Source: Antedon bifida (taxonomy: Eukaryota > Echinodermata > Crinoidea > Comatulida > Antedonidae). From it: DNA of 64,000 nt. The translations under genes and the position numbers were made by a program. The notes under the pieces are model-generated. The model saw only the letters and a list, made by a program, of their open reading frames with translations, was not told the DNA's origin and did not search any database. Each line of letters starts with the position of its first letter. Position 1 is the stretch's first letter. Where the stretch lies: assembly GCA_963402885.1 (NCBI GenBank), contig OY727096.1, positions 7,821,501-7,885,500 on the forward strand, written 5' to 3'. Of the stretch, positions 1 through 11,814 are shown piece by piece.

Positions 1-817
1 CAGTCAATTGCTAAATGGAAAACTTTTCAATCTTTGATTTTTTCAGTCACGTGTAACGGTTTCCATGGTGCATCTGTCTGTTGAGAGTAGGCCTACATTT
101 GAAACATATTTGTAATTCAATTTAAAGAGCAGTCTACCTGTTTAGCTCTGTCTGGACTGGACAGTTAATTTCGCACCGTCTAAGTAAATACTTGTAGGAA
201 TTTTATGCTTGATCTCGAGGATTTGGTGCTTATAAACGATACCCTTTGATTAGAGAGTGAAAAAACATGCCTCTAATTTCCATTCTTGTCAGATTTACAT
301 TATGGATTCATTCATTTTAGACAGGAGTTTGAATAAAAGTTAATAGTGCCATAAAATACATAAAGGGCACATTGACACAGCAAACACTCCTTATACATAA
401 CTATTATACACAGAGAGCTTCATCCTGAATCGTAAAATCATTGTAGGCCTAAACTTTGAATTCATTTAAAGCTAACCACTAAGAATCATTAGGCATAATA
501 TGCATATACAGTATACATTATTATGTATATGCCTAATGGGTATATATGGGATGGGGTTTTTACTTCTGCAAATACGAGGAATTAGACTATATATGTATAG
601 GAGACCAAATTTACGTACATGCGAAGATGTTTATAGCCTAGCATAATAACCGAAACGTCGAAACACTCAACATTTTATTTATTTTTTGAGGGTGGGGGAC
701 ATGTTTTTGTATTGTGTTTTGCTTTTACCGGTTTTTTTTTAAATAGATATATTTCTGTAATGTTTTTCTGAAAATCTCGAATAAGGTCAACAATCAAAAA
801 ACCTTACCGGTACTTTA
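1..817. other. non-coding flank, no gene seen
   Basis: AT-rich sequence with no open frame of useful length and no recognisable domain on either strand. It runs up to the TTA target duplication of the transposon that starts at 818. I see no RNA gene here. Confidence 0.6.
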
Positions 818-1307
818 GGGTCTGTTTCTGCTGCATAACGCAATTTAACCGGTTATTTTAAAATAGATTAAAAAAAGATAACAATAACAAGACCGCGTTT
901 CTGCTCAATTTGTGCTCCGAAATAACCGGTTAAATCTATGGGTGGTCGTCGAGCAAAACGTCATCATTACCCAAAATGCAATACACTCAGACGGAAGTAG
1001 TAAGTTGGCTGTTTGTTTACATCGACGTCAGTACACACGTGTGTGATATCGCCGAACATCTCAAACATGAACATAATAAAATGTTGTCTCCGGGTCTACA
1101 AGTTTTGTTTTTTGTAAAGCCTACTTACCATCACTAATAAAATTAATTCTCATGCCACCTTCAATAAACATGGGGAGGGTCGTGCAGCGTCCGATCGCCT
1201 AGGATCATTATTATCTAGCCTAATTCCTCAAAAAGGCGATGTCATACGGCCCTTCCCACGTGAACGACTGTCTTTCGCGAGCGCGGTCCTACTAAACACC
1301 AAACGGA

Positions 1308-1885
1308 AAAAAAACCAGACTCAGAATGTTGCAATACCTACCAAACGAGAGTATATAATTGTTAATTAATTATGAAAACCCAACTTTTATAGCAAAAATC
1401 GTCCGAATTTATGTTAAAAACGATGAGTTTGACCGCAAAAACTTAAATCAAACGAGTGTATCCAAGTCATAGAATATCGCACGCACATAGTGCCTTTGAT
1501 AGAATAATGAGTGTTGAACATTATTTCGTATATTTATGTACTAACATAAATAATAGCACATTTTTATGCTTAATAAAATCATATGTAATATATTATCAAA
1601 GGCTCTGATAACCTTTGTTTTCGGTCGATGTGATGTTTTTATAAAAAATGATGATGTAAAACGATCAAAGTAAGATTGTTCATTGTTCTCCTATTAAAGG
1701 CACTAAGGGCGTGCCATAAATACGCTCGTTTGGTTTCAGTTTTTGTTGCTAAAATTCATCTTTTTTAACATAAATTCGGACGATTTTTGCTATAAAATTT
1801 GGGTTTTCATAATTAATTAACCATTATCTATTCTCGTTTGGTAGGTATTTGCAACATTCTGAGTCCCTTTTGTTTCCGTTTTGGT
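1308..1885. repeat. internal inverted duplication (foldback) inside the Harbinger element
   Basis: Sequence at about 1308-1505 returns as its reverse complement at about 1675-1885. Shared words include AATACCTACCAAACGAGA, TTAATTAATTATGAAAACCC and CGTCCGAATTTATGTTAAAA. The two arms of about 200 bp flank roughly 170 bp. The right arm overlaps the 3' end of the Myb/SANT frame. This could be a nested foldback MITE or an inverted duplication formed when the element was rearranged. Confidence 0.6.
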
Positions 1886-2101
1886 ATTTATAGGACCATA
1901 CATATACCCTTCGCGAGCGTGTATTAACACCTCAAATTGTTTAGCTTGGGTAGTCCGGAACTCCACCCCGAATTCCTCTTTTACTTTCGCAAAAATGCTC
2001 TTATATATCTGTGAATCTTTTCTATTGCCTGCCATCCTTCCCCGTAGTTTCTCTTCCCCCCACAACTGAATAACATATCTTGTGATTTCATTCATCCACA
2101 T
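1817..2101 (-). CDS. Myb/SANT-like (trihelix) DNA-binding protein fragment of a Harbinger transposon
   Basis: 94 codons from ATG at 2101. The protein has the spacing of a Myb/SANT-like trihelix domain: a first helix around YVIQLWGEEK, the middle block LRGRMAGNRKDSQIYKSI, and a third helix around FRTTQAKQFEVL. In Harbinger transposons this type of protein is the second, DNA-binding gene that partners the transposase. It lies inside the element at 818-2425, which supports that reading. The C-terminal residues fall inside one arm of an internal inverted duplication, so the tail is probably not the original one. It may be expressed or may be a relic; no promoter can be recognised. Confidence 0.55.
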   Translation of the reverse strand: MWMNEITRYVIQLWGEEKLRGRMAGNRKDSQIYKSIFAKVKEEFGVEFRTTQAKQFEVLIHAREGYMYGPINTKTETKGTQNVANTYQTRIDNG

Positions 2102-2428
2102 ACATGTTCACTTCTTCGTTCGATTGTCAAAACCACGAGGAAAACACACATGGTTCGCGACGGTATCTGACCCGGGGTCACAACTGTCAATCAAATAACC
2201 GTTATTTCGTGTTGCAGCAAGAATTGCTCAGCGATAACCGGTTAAACGGCGTTCTAACACCGATTTAAATTGGTGTTTTTAACCGGTTATTTTGCGCTGC
2301 CTTTTAACCGGTTACCAAAAATGTGTCCTGTTTCTGCTGGCAAGAAAATGTTAATTTATTCACACCGATTTTAATTTATTCACACCGATTTTAACCGGTT
2401 ATTTTTATGCAGCAGAAACAGGCCCTTA

Positions 2429-4137
2429 GAGATCAAATCCGAGATCAACTCCCTTCTCAATATTAATCACTAGTGTATTTGACAGTACGTAGGCAATCGA
2501 ATGGATCTCGGGAAGCTTGGAGCCCCATTATTAATAATCGACAACAACACGTTATTGTTATTATAATAGACCTTTATTGTTCCTTTAAGTTCACATTGAA
2601 CACAAGTGGGTAAGTTTAACCACACCTCCTTGCCACACCACTGCAAAGTACCTGGTTCAATATTATTCTTATACTCTGCGCTTCAATTGTGTACATTCGC
2701 CTTTGTTTCAATGTGTTATCACAACTCAATTAGTAATATTTTAAACGATATGCTTATGTGGCGTCTTGATAATACATATACGTACAGTAATTATAAGACC
2801 TTATATAAATATATCCGTTAAATTATGTCCATATTATTATTTTTTTAAACTTTAAACAGCGTTGGTCAAAAATCGTGGGAATTTAACATTTAATTCTGTC
2901 TATCTGAAGGAACAAATTGACGGCGATCGTAACCCATGAATATTTTTAATTATTCAGGAAAAAACATTAGAGATACGAACCGTATACTGTAATTATTATT
3001 ATTTTACAATGAACCTATATCTTGCAAAACAAAATTCAACATTCTTGGCATGTATTAACATGCTATTAACGTATATAGGCATGTACGATGTACGAGTGAT
3101 GTCAGTATATGTATTTAGTAGACATTAACCTATGGTTATATACCCAGAATGGAATGGTTTAGTTTTTAATTAACCGGAGTATCGTCATTATGCTTCCGTG
3201 GTGGATGATGTTACCATCACCGCAGGCATAGTCCTAAATATTTAAGAATCATTATTTGACTTGTCTATCCTGTAGGTAATCAGGAAAGACTCTATTTTCC
3301 AATTTCCCTCTTCCTTGGAATACTAAACATGTAATGTTGTAGTGTTGATTAAAATCATATCCATTGTTATATATATATATATATTATGTTAAAGCCAAGA
3401 AGGAATCGAATTTCAGTTGTTTAATGTATTATATTAGACTATTAATATTGATCAATCTGGTATTGGAACACATTTAATTTGGGTTGGGCATTGCATAAAC
3501 TTGTGACAGCCTATACATATACACAGCCGTTAATGTAGATGTATAATTCTGTATTGTGTTGAGTTTTTTCCGGACCATATCTTAAGCAGTGAGGTATTTT
3601 TACCTCCCTGTCTTAAGCCTGTACAGTATAATATTAGATTCATTCCAGCTACGGGTTCATAATCGGAGAGTTTTAACACGAGAGGCCTCAACGGGAGGTA
3701 TATACTAACATCGAAAATGATTAGTGTATAAACATTAGCTTACGTATTTAGACTTTTAAAATGAATAACACGTATAGAATGTTGTAGTCAAAAGTTGCTG
3801 GTATTAATGATCGAATCACGCGGTTAATCCGCTTTATACGACACATCAATACTCAGATATAATTATATCGTCTGATACAATCGGCGGGAAAGACCGATAT
3901 CGATTTTCTCAAGATTTACTTTTCATCGCGTTGATTTCATAGGCAGAGCAAAAGCATTTTAGCAAACAAGTTAGAGTGCTATGCATCTATTGAAATTAGG
4001 TAAGCGTGAATCGCCTATTTGACAAGTCTTTTGTGCTTCGTTGAATGCCCAGTGTAAAAAATTCGTCATTTGAAAGAAAGCAAGCATAGTATCCGGAGGG
4101 GTGTTAGCCAAGATATCGACGGATAGTGTAGGCTGCA
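2429..4137. other. intergenic, no gene seen; short TA microsatellite
   Basis: No supported gene. A short (TA)n run lies at about 3368-3384. The stretch just upstream of 4138 should hold the promoter and 5' UTR of the sulfotransferase-like gene, but I cannot identify a TATA box or initiator with confidence. Confidence 0.5.
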
Positions 4138-5037
4138 ATGGATATGCCTAGGCACAAGCCAGGTCGTTCTCAAACTCGTGTAATGCTGTGGTCGACTCCA
4201 CGAGCGCTATCAACGGCATTCCTTCGCTCTATCCACACTCTAGATAAATGTGAAATATTTAATGAACCGTTTATGACTGCTTGGCATTTTGGTCCTGAGC
4301 GTAAGTACCAACCAAATAAACTAATAAGCTTTCTTATAGGATGTGAGGAAAATTATTCATACCAATGGGTAAAAGAACAATTAGAGAGAGAATACGTCGA
4401 AAAAGATGTGGTGTTTTGTAAAGATTTTGCTTACGCTATTGATGGTAACTGGGATGCTATTCCAAAACGATATAAACATACATTCCTCATACGAGACCCA
4501 TCTAAAGTTATGAAATCTTGGAAGGAACGAATTAATTGTGGACCGCTACCCGGAATGGGACTTATATGGAAGCGAAGCGTGTCTTTTGCAATGCCACCTG
4601 GTTATATGTACGAAGAACTTCATGATCTTTTTATTCACTTACGCGATACTACTGGTGAGGCACCTCTTATACTGGACGCAGACGATCTTCTTGCCGATCC
4701 TAAGCAGATGATGCGTAAATACTGCAAAGCTGTAGGACTTCCATATCGAGAAGAGATGTTGCACTGGGAACCAGAAGAAAAAATGAAATGGCACGTAGCG
4801 TATTCTAATTTAATTGCTGATAAAATCATGGGTTGGTATTCTGATGCGATGAATAGTGATGGAATTAGGCAAAAATCTAAAAGATCGAGAGTTGATATGG
4901 ATTCTTTGCCAGATGATGTTCGAGAAGTTGTTAAATTTGTTCAGCCATTTTACGATGTGTTATATAACGAACGATTACGACTTGATTGCGATATTGTAGA
5001 TTCTCCTGCCACTTTTGTGATTAAAAGATCAAAATGA
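4138..5037 (+). CDS. sulfotransferase-like P-loop protein (Sulfotransfer_5 type), intronless
   Basis: 299 codons in one uninterrupted frame. Residues 15-28 (VMLWSTPRALSTAF) match the 5'-phosphosulfate-binding loop of sulfotransferases. Residues near 116-128 (FLIRDPSKVMKSW) match the 3'-phosphate-binding segment with its Arg and a following basic helix. These motifs belong to the sulfotransferase-related P-loop family that databases often label branched-chain aminotransferase-like; they support a PAPS-type nucleotide fold, while the acceptor substrate is unknown. There is no signal peptide or membrane segment, so the protein is probably cytosolic. The start was chosen as the first ATG of the frame; a second ATG follows two codons later. 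Lack of introns fits either an intronless family or an old retrocopy. Length is typical of the family and no damage is visible. It points away from the minus-strand array and shows no link to it. Confidence 0.85.
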   Translation: MDMPRHKPGRSQTRVMLWSTPRALSTAFLRSIHTLDKCEIFNEPFMTAWHFGPERKYQPNKLISFLIGCEENYSYQWVKEQLEREYVEKDVVFCKDFAYAIDGNWDAIPKRYKHTFLIRDPSKVMKSWKERINCGPLPGMGLIWKRSVSFAMPPGYMYEELHDLFIHLRDTTGEAPLILDADDLLADPKQMMRKYCKAVGLPYREEMLHWEPEEKMKWHVAYSNLIADKIMGWYSDAMNSDGIRQKSKRSRVDMDSLPDDVREVVKFVQPFYDVLYNERLRLDCDIVDSPATFVIKRSK

Positions 5038-5142
5038 AAACGCTTTTATTTTACCAGAAAAAGAAATAAGTGACGACGGAAGAACGCATTGATTTTAATA
5101 TTATGTGTGTCTGTTTGGTCTCCCGCAGCGTGGAACGACGAC

Positions 5143-5148
5143 AATAAA
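5143..5148 (+). terminator. poly(A) signal AATAAA, sulfotransferase-like gene
   Basis: A canonical AATAAA about 105 bp after the stop codon at 5037, on the same strand. It is the first such hexamer after the gene. Confidence 0.5.
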
Positions 5149-8100
5149 AAATACCCGGAAATGTATACGGTAGTCAAGGAAACGAACTTTGTATTACTTT
5201 CGGATCCGTTGTGTGTGGTTAAGATATTCCGTTCATACTCAAATTTAATTATAGTAGTAGTAGCCTACGGTAGTTTAAACATGCATATGCCTAGATATAC
5301 ATATAATACAAACTTTGTATTGCCATACATGGAGAAACCGCACAGTATCACAATAAGCATGCTCGAAATTGTATACCGTAACCAAGGAAACGGATTTTAA
5401 ATCAGAACACTCGGATACGCTGTGAGCTTTGCAGAAAAGCATAATTCAATATTTGAGTATTATGAACTACTATTGTTATTTCAATATAAAGCCTATTGAA
5501 GATTTTATTATAGAATTAGGTAGATAACACAATGTGTTATAAATAATATCGCATACAACACCAAGCATGTTTCAGGCATGTGTTCTGATGCATGAAACCT
5601 GTCATTTTATTATTTTCTACTATGTAAAATGTACAATTAAAATTCCAGGACACAAATTAAACTCCTATACTGTATATTTTAATAGTACTTTAATTAGTAC
5701 TGTGCACGTCAAATATCATGTAAGCCTACGTATCACTGATTTTAAAAGTGAAGAAACAATTATGTAGGCCTAATATTTGTTTGTCACTAACTTGCAGAAT
5801 AGCAAGTTGGATATCTGCCAGTTTAATTCATCGTCTTCGGGATTGATGTAACCGGTATTTACCGTCTATGGCGTATTCGTAGAATCATATAATTTTTATC
5901 TTTTGTTAAGACTATTATATAATTAGGTCATATATTATAACTATATTATTTAATGCCTTAAGTACGCCTATTTTCGGTACATATGCATAAGCAAGCCGGA
6001 CTGATTATGGAAAGACGATGTAGCCTATACAGTTATTTACGAATCACTATTATTATTAGTTGTAGTGTAAATGGAACCTTTCCAAATTATTATCTACACT
6101 AAATACATAATTTTACTGTAATATCCGTACTGAGATTTTAAATGTTTCAATGTAGAAGTTTATGTGTCTACACTATCTATATATTAAAGTTATAGTTTGA
6201 CTAAACAGTGTGATGTGCCCAAATATGGTAGTGATATGACGTCATCATGCCCATATACAGGCACATCACATTTTTTGTCAAATCAAGTCTGACAGTGTAG
6301 AAAAAGCTTTATAAACAATGTGTATCATTATTTTTTAAAAAAGGCTTGCTAGATATTTCAAGTTAAAGAGTAAACAACATAACATTTGACATGATCCCTC
6401 TGTGCAAATGCGTGTATTAAGAGGAAGTAAGCGTAGTACCAGTTAGTCCGTCCTAAGAGTATGCAACTAAATTAAAGAAAGTAATTGTAGTTGTAATGTT
6501 CTTCGATTTTGTTCATGTTAACATTCTTTTAATCATTAATTCAACCTACTGATCCAATTTTCTCCAATACGAGTCATAATAATTGTCTATAGCATACTAA
6601 TTTAATAATACAATATACTTCTTAGCTCCTATGGGATACAATTCCCTAAAATTGAAATGTATATATACACTAACATTAATATTACCTATCACAGTTCCTT
6701 AATGTGAATATACACATCTATCGTGCATTAACGAGTTTTTTTCGAAATTAATACATACTCGGTTCGATTATTATAAATAATACACTGTAGCAACGCAATT
6801 AATTTTATCATTATATTTCACTAATATCGTTAGTGTACTAAGTAACGCTTTAAATACAATAGGAAATCTTGATGGTGAAATAAATACTCATTCACTTTGA
6901 TACTGCAATATGCATATCGCTATTAGTAGGCGATTATTGCTGTGTAACGTCGTTTAGTTCAGTTTACACGAATATGAATACCATGTGATCTACCTAGTGC
7001 CTGTACGTCAATGATCAAACTATACACAGACGGATCCAGGGGTGGTGGGGTAGCCACCCTCACCCTACACATTTCTAAAATTGCAATGCAAAATAGGACA
7101 TACATTAAGTGTTGTACTTTTTTAATGTTTCGACCCTCTAAATCCTGGATCGGCCTCTTGTATAGGCCTAATTGCCATGCAGTACTCTAAGCCTACATGA
7201 TGCACGGTTATAATAAATAATAATTCTCGGTTTGCTTGGGGTATCGTAGGCCTACAAAAGTTGCTGTAACTTGTTTACTCTTTCACGAGTCGAATTCTGT
7301 GCGATTTCTACCCTTGCATTTGGAATTTAAAAACAAAATAAGTTTTGTAATTATTTTAAATTTGATGGATAAACATAATTAGGCCCAGTTTAAAATCAAC
7401 ATGGCAACATACACTCGAAATGGTAAATTTAAACCAATAAACTCTTTGCAGTGCAACGATCGTAATTGACAATATTTATTATAAGTATTATTATAAGTAT
7501 GTAATGTTTGTGGAACCACTCACGGAGGTCCTTATTAGAATCAATTATTCCATGGAGAAATAAGTTATTATTATTCTTTCTCAGAAATGTCAAGATTCTC
7601 TTTGACTTTTCGTACGTCAATATTGACTAGTCTTAGTCGTGGGAGAGATTTATTAATACTGTAGTTCATTTCAAATGCCTATACAAGGTTGTCTCGAGAC
7701 TACCTCATTGACTTTTATCCGACTTAATTACTTATTCCATTACCTACAAACTAATCAATATCGCAGTATGTGTTTGCAGTAGATTAGGAAACATTCTGAG
7801 CTAGCTTATACAATGCTGCTAAACAAACAGCTTTGAATAATTTAAATGTTACCAAGCGCATCGCGTGTGAAACGCGTTTATTACCTGCGCCGCTCATCAT
7901 ATGCAGCAGTACCATTACACTACTATATGAGAAGTAACCCTTCTTTCGCTTGAAATGTCGCTGGGTACATTCCACAGTATTCAAAATTCAATGTGTGGGA
8001 TTTGTTATATGTAGAACCCAATGACCTGTTCATGATCCCAGCAATCGCGTATTTTATCAATGCAATTAGGCCTACCTCTGAACACTAAAAACCACGTTCT

Positions 8101-9755
8101 CGATAGAATACCTTGTTACCATGTGTACGGTTATGCCTAATTAGGAACTTTTAGATTTGAGTGAACGTGCACGACGTTCAGGTCCACATGGGTCGTAGTC
8201 GATTGATACTCGTCGACAGATATTATTATGCATGTTTATATTAAGTGGACAATTACGTTGATCTCAAATAACGCTCGTCCGCAGAGCTATTCCACCCGCT
8301 GGGCCGATGGCTGCAGGCATACACGGGCTTTAGTAATAGGGTAGCAGTCGACATAGTCCGACGTGAAAATCTAAAAGTCCCTGTTACCGAGCAGCAGACG
8401 ATCACAAAGTTGTCCTCTTCAAAATTGTATTTAAGTATGTTAATTATTGTCTGGCGGTCTTATTGGGTTTGACAATAACATTTCTTTCGTTAAAATCATA
8501 GGCTTAATTGTAATATTTATTCAAATCTCATAAATAATTTGTCTAATATGTTTACCGATTATCCATAAAAAAATTATCTAACAATTTGATTTATTAATTA
8601 TTTTCATTAATAATATATCTGGTAGTGATTCAGCAGTCTAAAAGTATTGATGGTTGCCAATCGATTGCTTTTGACTATGCTGCCATCTAGAGTTCAAAAG
8701 GGTCAAATATAATCTAAGCAGTATTGTGTAGGCTATAAAACATGTAGACATTTAATTTAGCAAATTGATTCACACGTACAACAGGGTAAATTCATTCGTA
8801 TTTGTTATAATATATTTTTCATAATACTACGATTACCTATTGCAAGAGGAGAAAACGTAGTTTAAACTGTAACACATTGCTTCATTATTTATAAATCATT
8901 ATCACGTCGCATAACGAATGCACAGCGCCACCACAACTATATCCAATGAATAAAAAACAATCATTTTGTTTTTATACCAACTGTTACAATAAACTTAATA
9001 AGCCATCTTGAATCAATGTCGAATACTGCTGAACTATTTATAAATAATATTCTGCTATCTCCAAATCAATCTTATTCCAAATCCTAGCCCTTTTTTTAAT
9101 ATATTTTATCTATTTCATATATTTCATAAAATAATATAAATTACATTACTCGATTACATTACAAATTAATACAAACATAAATAAAGTAACATTTAAAAGT
9201 TACTAAACGTATATGGCTAATACTATAAAAAAATATCAATAAAGATTTAATTTAAACAAGAAAAGAATGACGCAAAAAATTATTGAACGTGATATAGGCC
9301 TAAAAAACATGCGTTCTCTGTCTAACTATTTTTAAAAACAATGTATTATTCAATTTCTTTATGTCTCGCATATACCGAATTCAAGTGATTTATGTGAGTA
9401 TTTTGTCCATTAACTTTTCAGTTATAAATATACAGTTTTGCAATTAGTAATAAATTATTAATTACATGATTAGTTTTATGATTTTCAATACCAAAACATA
9501 TCCTTTTTTTATCTAAAGTCAATTTTTCTTTTAAACTCTGTTTCGTTTACGCTAAGTCATAGGCAGTCAACAAACGTACCTGCATTTCGTTTAAATTAAC
9601 CTCACTCATATTTTGCTTGTGGATATTGGTACGTACGTGTTTCTTTGCACCCCACCGCAGCACGGTTTTCAATTTTAAACTGTTTTATAATAATAATATT
9701 TTGTCTTCATGTGTGTGAACCAATGGTGATTTACTTTTTGCGTTCCTTATCTGAT
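5149..9755. other. long intergenic stretch, no gene seen
   Basis: No supported gene in about 4.6 kb. The open frames are short, lack domains and have no neighbours that would make sense of them. It contains a MITE at about 6154-6311 and a possible small repeat at about 7027-7165, whose ends read CGGATCCAGG and CCTGGATCGG and look like imperfect inverted termini. Confidence 0.5.
6154..6311. mobile_element. MITE, same family as the copy at 45515-45664
   Basis: The left end has GTGTCTACACTATC and the right end has GACAGTGTAGAAAAAGCTTT, an imperfect inverted pair. The interior shares GTGATGTGCCCAAATATGGT and GGCACATCACATTTTTTGTC with the better preserved copy at 45515-45664. This copy is older and its ends have drifted. 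Confidence 0.55.
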
Positions 9756-11523
9756 TCAACAGTCACCGGAGTTGACAGCATCAGATCTACGCATTGTTAC
9801 TTCTTCCGTATTCTTTTCAATTTCTGTTAAATCCTGTCCAGTCACACTAGTATCATGTGCTTGCATGTCTTCAGATGTAGGCTTTGTAGTCGACTTTTCC
9901 TCGATATCGGATAATGTTGTTCCGATAGTGTAACTGTTGGAAGTTGGTCGCCTTGTAATTGTTGTGACAGCTTCTTCGATAGTTGTGGTGCTGTTTTCAG
10001 ATGTAGGCCTAGTAGTGACACTTTCCTCGATATCAGATAGTGTAGTTCCGATACTTTTACTGTTTGAAGTTCTACTCTTTGCAGTTGATGCGAAAGTATC
10101 TCCGGCAGTCGTGGTGCTGTGCATGTTTTCAGATGTAGTAGTCGACTTTTCCTCGATATCAGGCAATGTAGTTCCGATAGTGTAACTGTTTAAAGTTGTT
10201 ATTGTAATTGTTGTGACAGCTTTTCCGGTAGTTGTGGTACTGTGTCTGTTTTCAGATGTAGGCATAGTAGTCGACGATTCCTCGATATCAGATAATGTAG
10301 TTCCGACAGTGTTACTGTTCGAAGATGTTATTGTAATTGTTGTGATAGCTTTTCCGGCAGTTGTGGTGCTGTGCATGTTTTCAGATGTAGTAGTCGACCA
10401 TTTCTCAATATCAGATGTAGTTCCGATAGTGTTACTGTTGGAAGTTGTTCTTTTTGCAATTGATGTGATAGCTTCACCAATAGTCTTGGTTTCCTTGCTC
10501 TGAAATGATGTAGTTTTTGAAGGTTTAATTTCAGAAGTCGTCATCTTTGCACTAGTTGTGGCAACCTCTCTCACAGTTGACCTTTCTTCGTGATTGACTG
10601 TACTTTCCAAATTATCGGGCGTAGAAGTTTCCATAAAAGTTGTGTCAGCTGTGTGTGTTGTTCCAAAATTGTTCTTGTTAGTAACAGATATAGGCCTAAG
10701 CTGACTTTCTTCGATATCAGATGATTTAATTGTAAAATTCTCGGTAATAGTTATTGTTATCGCTTTCGTGCCTTGAATTTCTTCTGTTGTAGACCTCATT
10801 AAAGAAGTCCTTTTTTTATAAAGACAAGCACTGCTTTTCCCAATTATTTTAATGCAACGTTCTTTACCCGATACATTTACCATAGTTTGATCACTGGGGC
10901 ATGTTATGTCACTTGCTATTGCATATGACGTCAAACTAAGATAAATTTCAATAAGAAATGCCTGTAAAAAAAGAAAAAACTTATCTAATAAGACATTATC
11001 GTTTTATTAAAACATAGTATAATCAGGAATGAAAATAAACCGAGAATGAAATCAACACTTGCTATTGCATATGACGTCAAACTAAGATAAATTTCAATAA
11101 GAAATGCCTGTAAAAAAAGAAAAAAATTATCTAATAAGACATTATCGTTTTATTAAAACATAGTATAATCAGGAATGAAAATAAACCGAGAATGAAATAA
11201 ACCGAAAATGAAATCAACATTAACAATCGCATTGCATTTCCCAACTTTCTAGTTGGGATGAACTTGTGACATTAGCTATGGGGTCACATCATGATCTGGT
11301 AGCCTATATGTATTGTCTTGTGGTGTGGTACCGTTATATGTAGTGGTTGCCTTTTACAGTATTTTCTTAATTCTTTATTTGAAATAAAATTGAGAGAAAA
11401 AAATGGCCCTGAATGATCATAACATTTACATTACTAAAATTAAAAATTACTTACCCAATAAATAAATCTATGTTTAGATACGGATTTTTCAATTCGGAAC
11501 TTCTTTCCCGCCTTATTATGCAT
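9756..11523 (-). CDS. secreted Cys-module protein with Thr-rich repeats, lacks the LamG domain
   Basis: Two exons are inferred. Exon 1 (11455-11523) runs from ATG for 23 open codons to TGG followed by a GTAAGT donor. Exon 2 (9756-10961) follows a T-rich tract and CAG acceptor, and the join is phase 0 as in the paralogues. The predicted protein is about 424 residues. The hydrophobic AFLIEIYLSLTSYAIA at the start of exon 2 completes a signal sequence. It is followed by the family cysteine module (CPSDQT...RCIKI...CLYK). The rest is a Thr/Ser-rich stalk of about 5-6 units of roughly 38-41 residues, recognisable by GTTLSDIEE and TSENMHSTTT. The frame stops at 9756 with no LamG domain, and none is seen further downstream. 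It may be a truncated paralogue or a genuinely shorter secreted mucin-like protein. A possible donor (CCG|GTGACT) close to the stop leaves room for an unseen 3' exon. Confidence 0.65.
9840..10500 (-). repeat. coding tandem repeat, about 115-125 bp unit
   Basis: On the + strand the unit is marked by TTTTCAGATGTAG and CGATATCAGATAATGTAGTT recurring about every 115-125 bp. It encodes the Thr/Ser-rich stalk of the gene at 9756-11523. Units are divergent, which points to an older array than the ones at 22.1-23.3 and 60.2-61.2 kb. Confidence 0.7.
10911..11202. repeat. 146-bp tandem duplication spanning a splice acceptor
   Basis: 10911-11056 and 11057-11202 are near-identical direct copies beginning ACTTGCTATTGCATATGACG. 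The duplicated block contains the first about 50 bp of exon 2, its acceptor and part of the intron of the gene at 9756-11523. Only the copy at 10961 leads into the open frame. Confidence 0.85.
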
Positions 11524-11814
11524 ACTGACTAAATTTGTTTGTGTTAACTCTGAAAGCTGTGTACAAAATAATTTGTTTATGAGAAGGACTTTATATTGTG
11601 AAGATATTTACTGTATTGTTAAAGATATATTGTTTCCCAAAAACATGTAAATGAAGATTAATACAATTAGACTTTGAATAGGCAATGAATAAAGGTATTC
11701 ATTTCCGTATAAAAAAACGAAAAAAAGTAATGTTTTCACGTATAAAAAGAAAAAAATAAACTGTTAAATTCAACCAAAACCTATGGCAAGCCTCAGCTGT
11801 CTGAAGTATTCAAA

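Larger units (their letters stand above)
818..2425. mobile_element. PIF/Harbinger-type DNA transposon, non-autonomous
   Basis: The left end reads GGGTCTGTTTCTGCTGCATA and the right end is its inverted match, GGGCCTGTTTCTGCTGCATA on the other strand, giving terminal inverted repeats of about 20 bp. Both ends are flanked by TTA (815-817 and 2426-2428). A 3-bp TWA-type duplication and GG-starting termini are what is known of PIF/Harbinger elements. The word AACCGGTTA recurs just inside both ends (near 850, 930, 2235, 2285, 2310 and 2395) and could serve as subterminal binding sites. Inside, only a short Myb/SANT-like reading frame (1817-2101, minus) is found. No DDE transposase is present, so the copy must be non-autonomous. 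Confidence 0.8.

Noticed and set aside
5089-5400. 103-codon frame after the sulfotransferase-like gene
   Set aside because: No recognisable domain, overlaps the likely 3' UTR and poly(A) signal; looks like chance.
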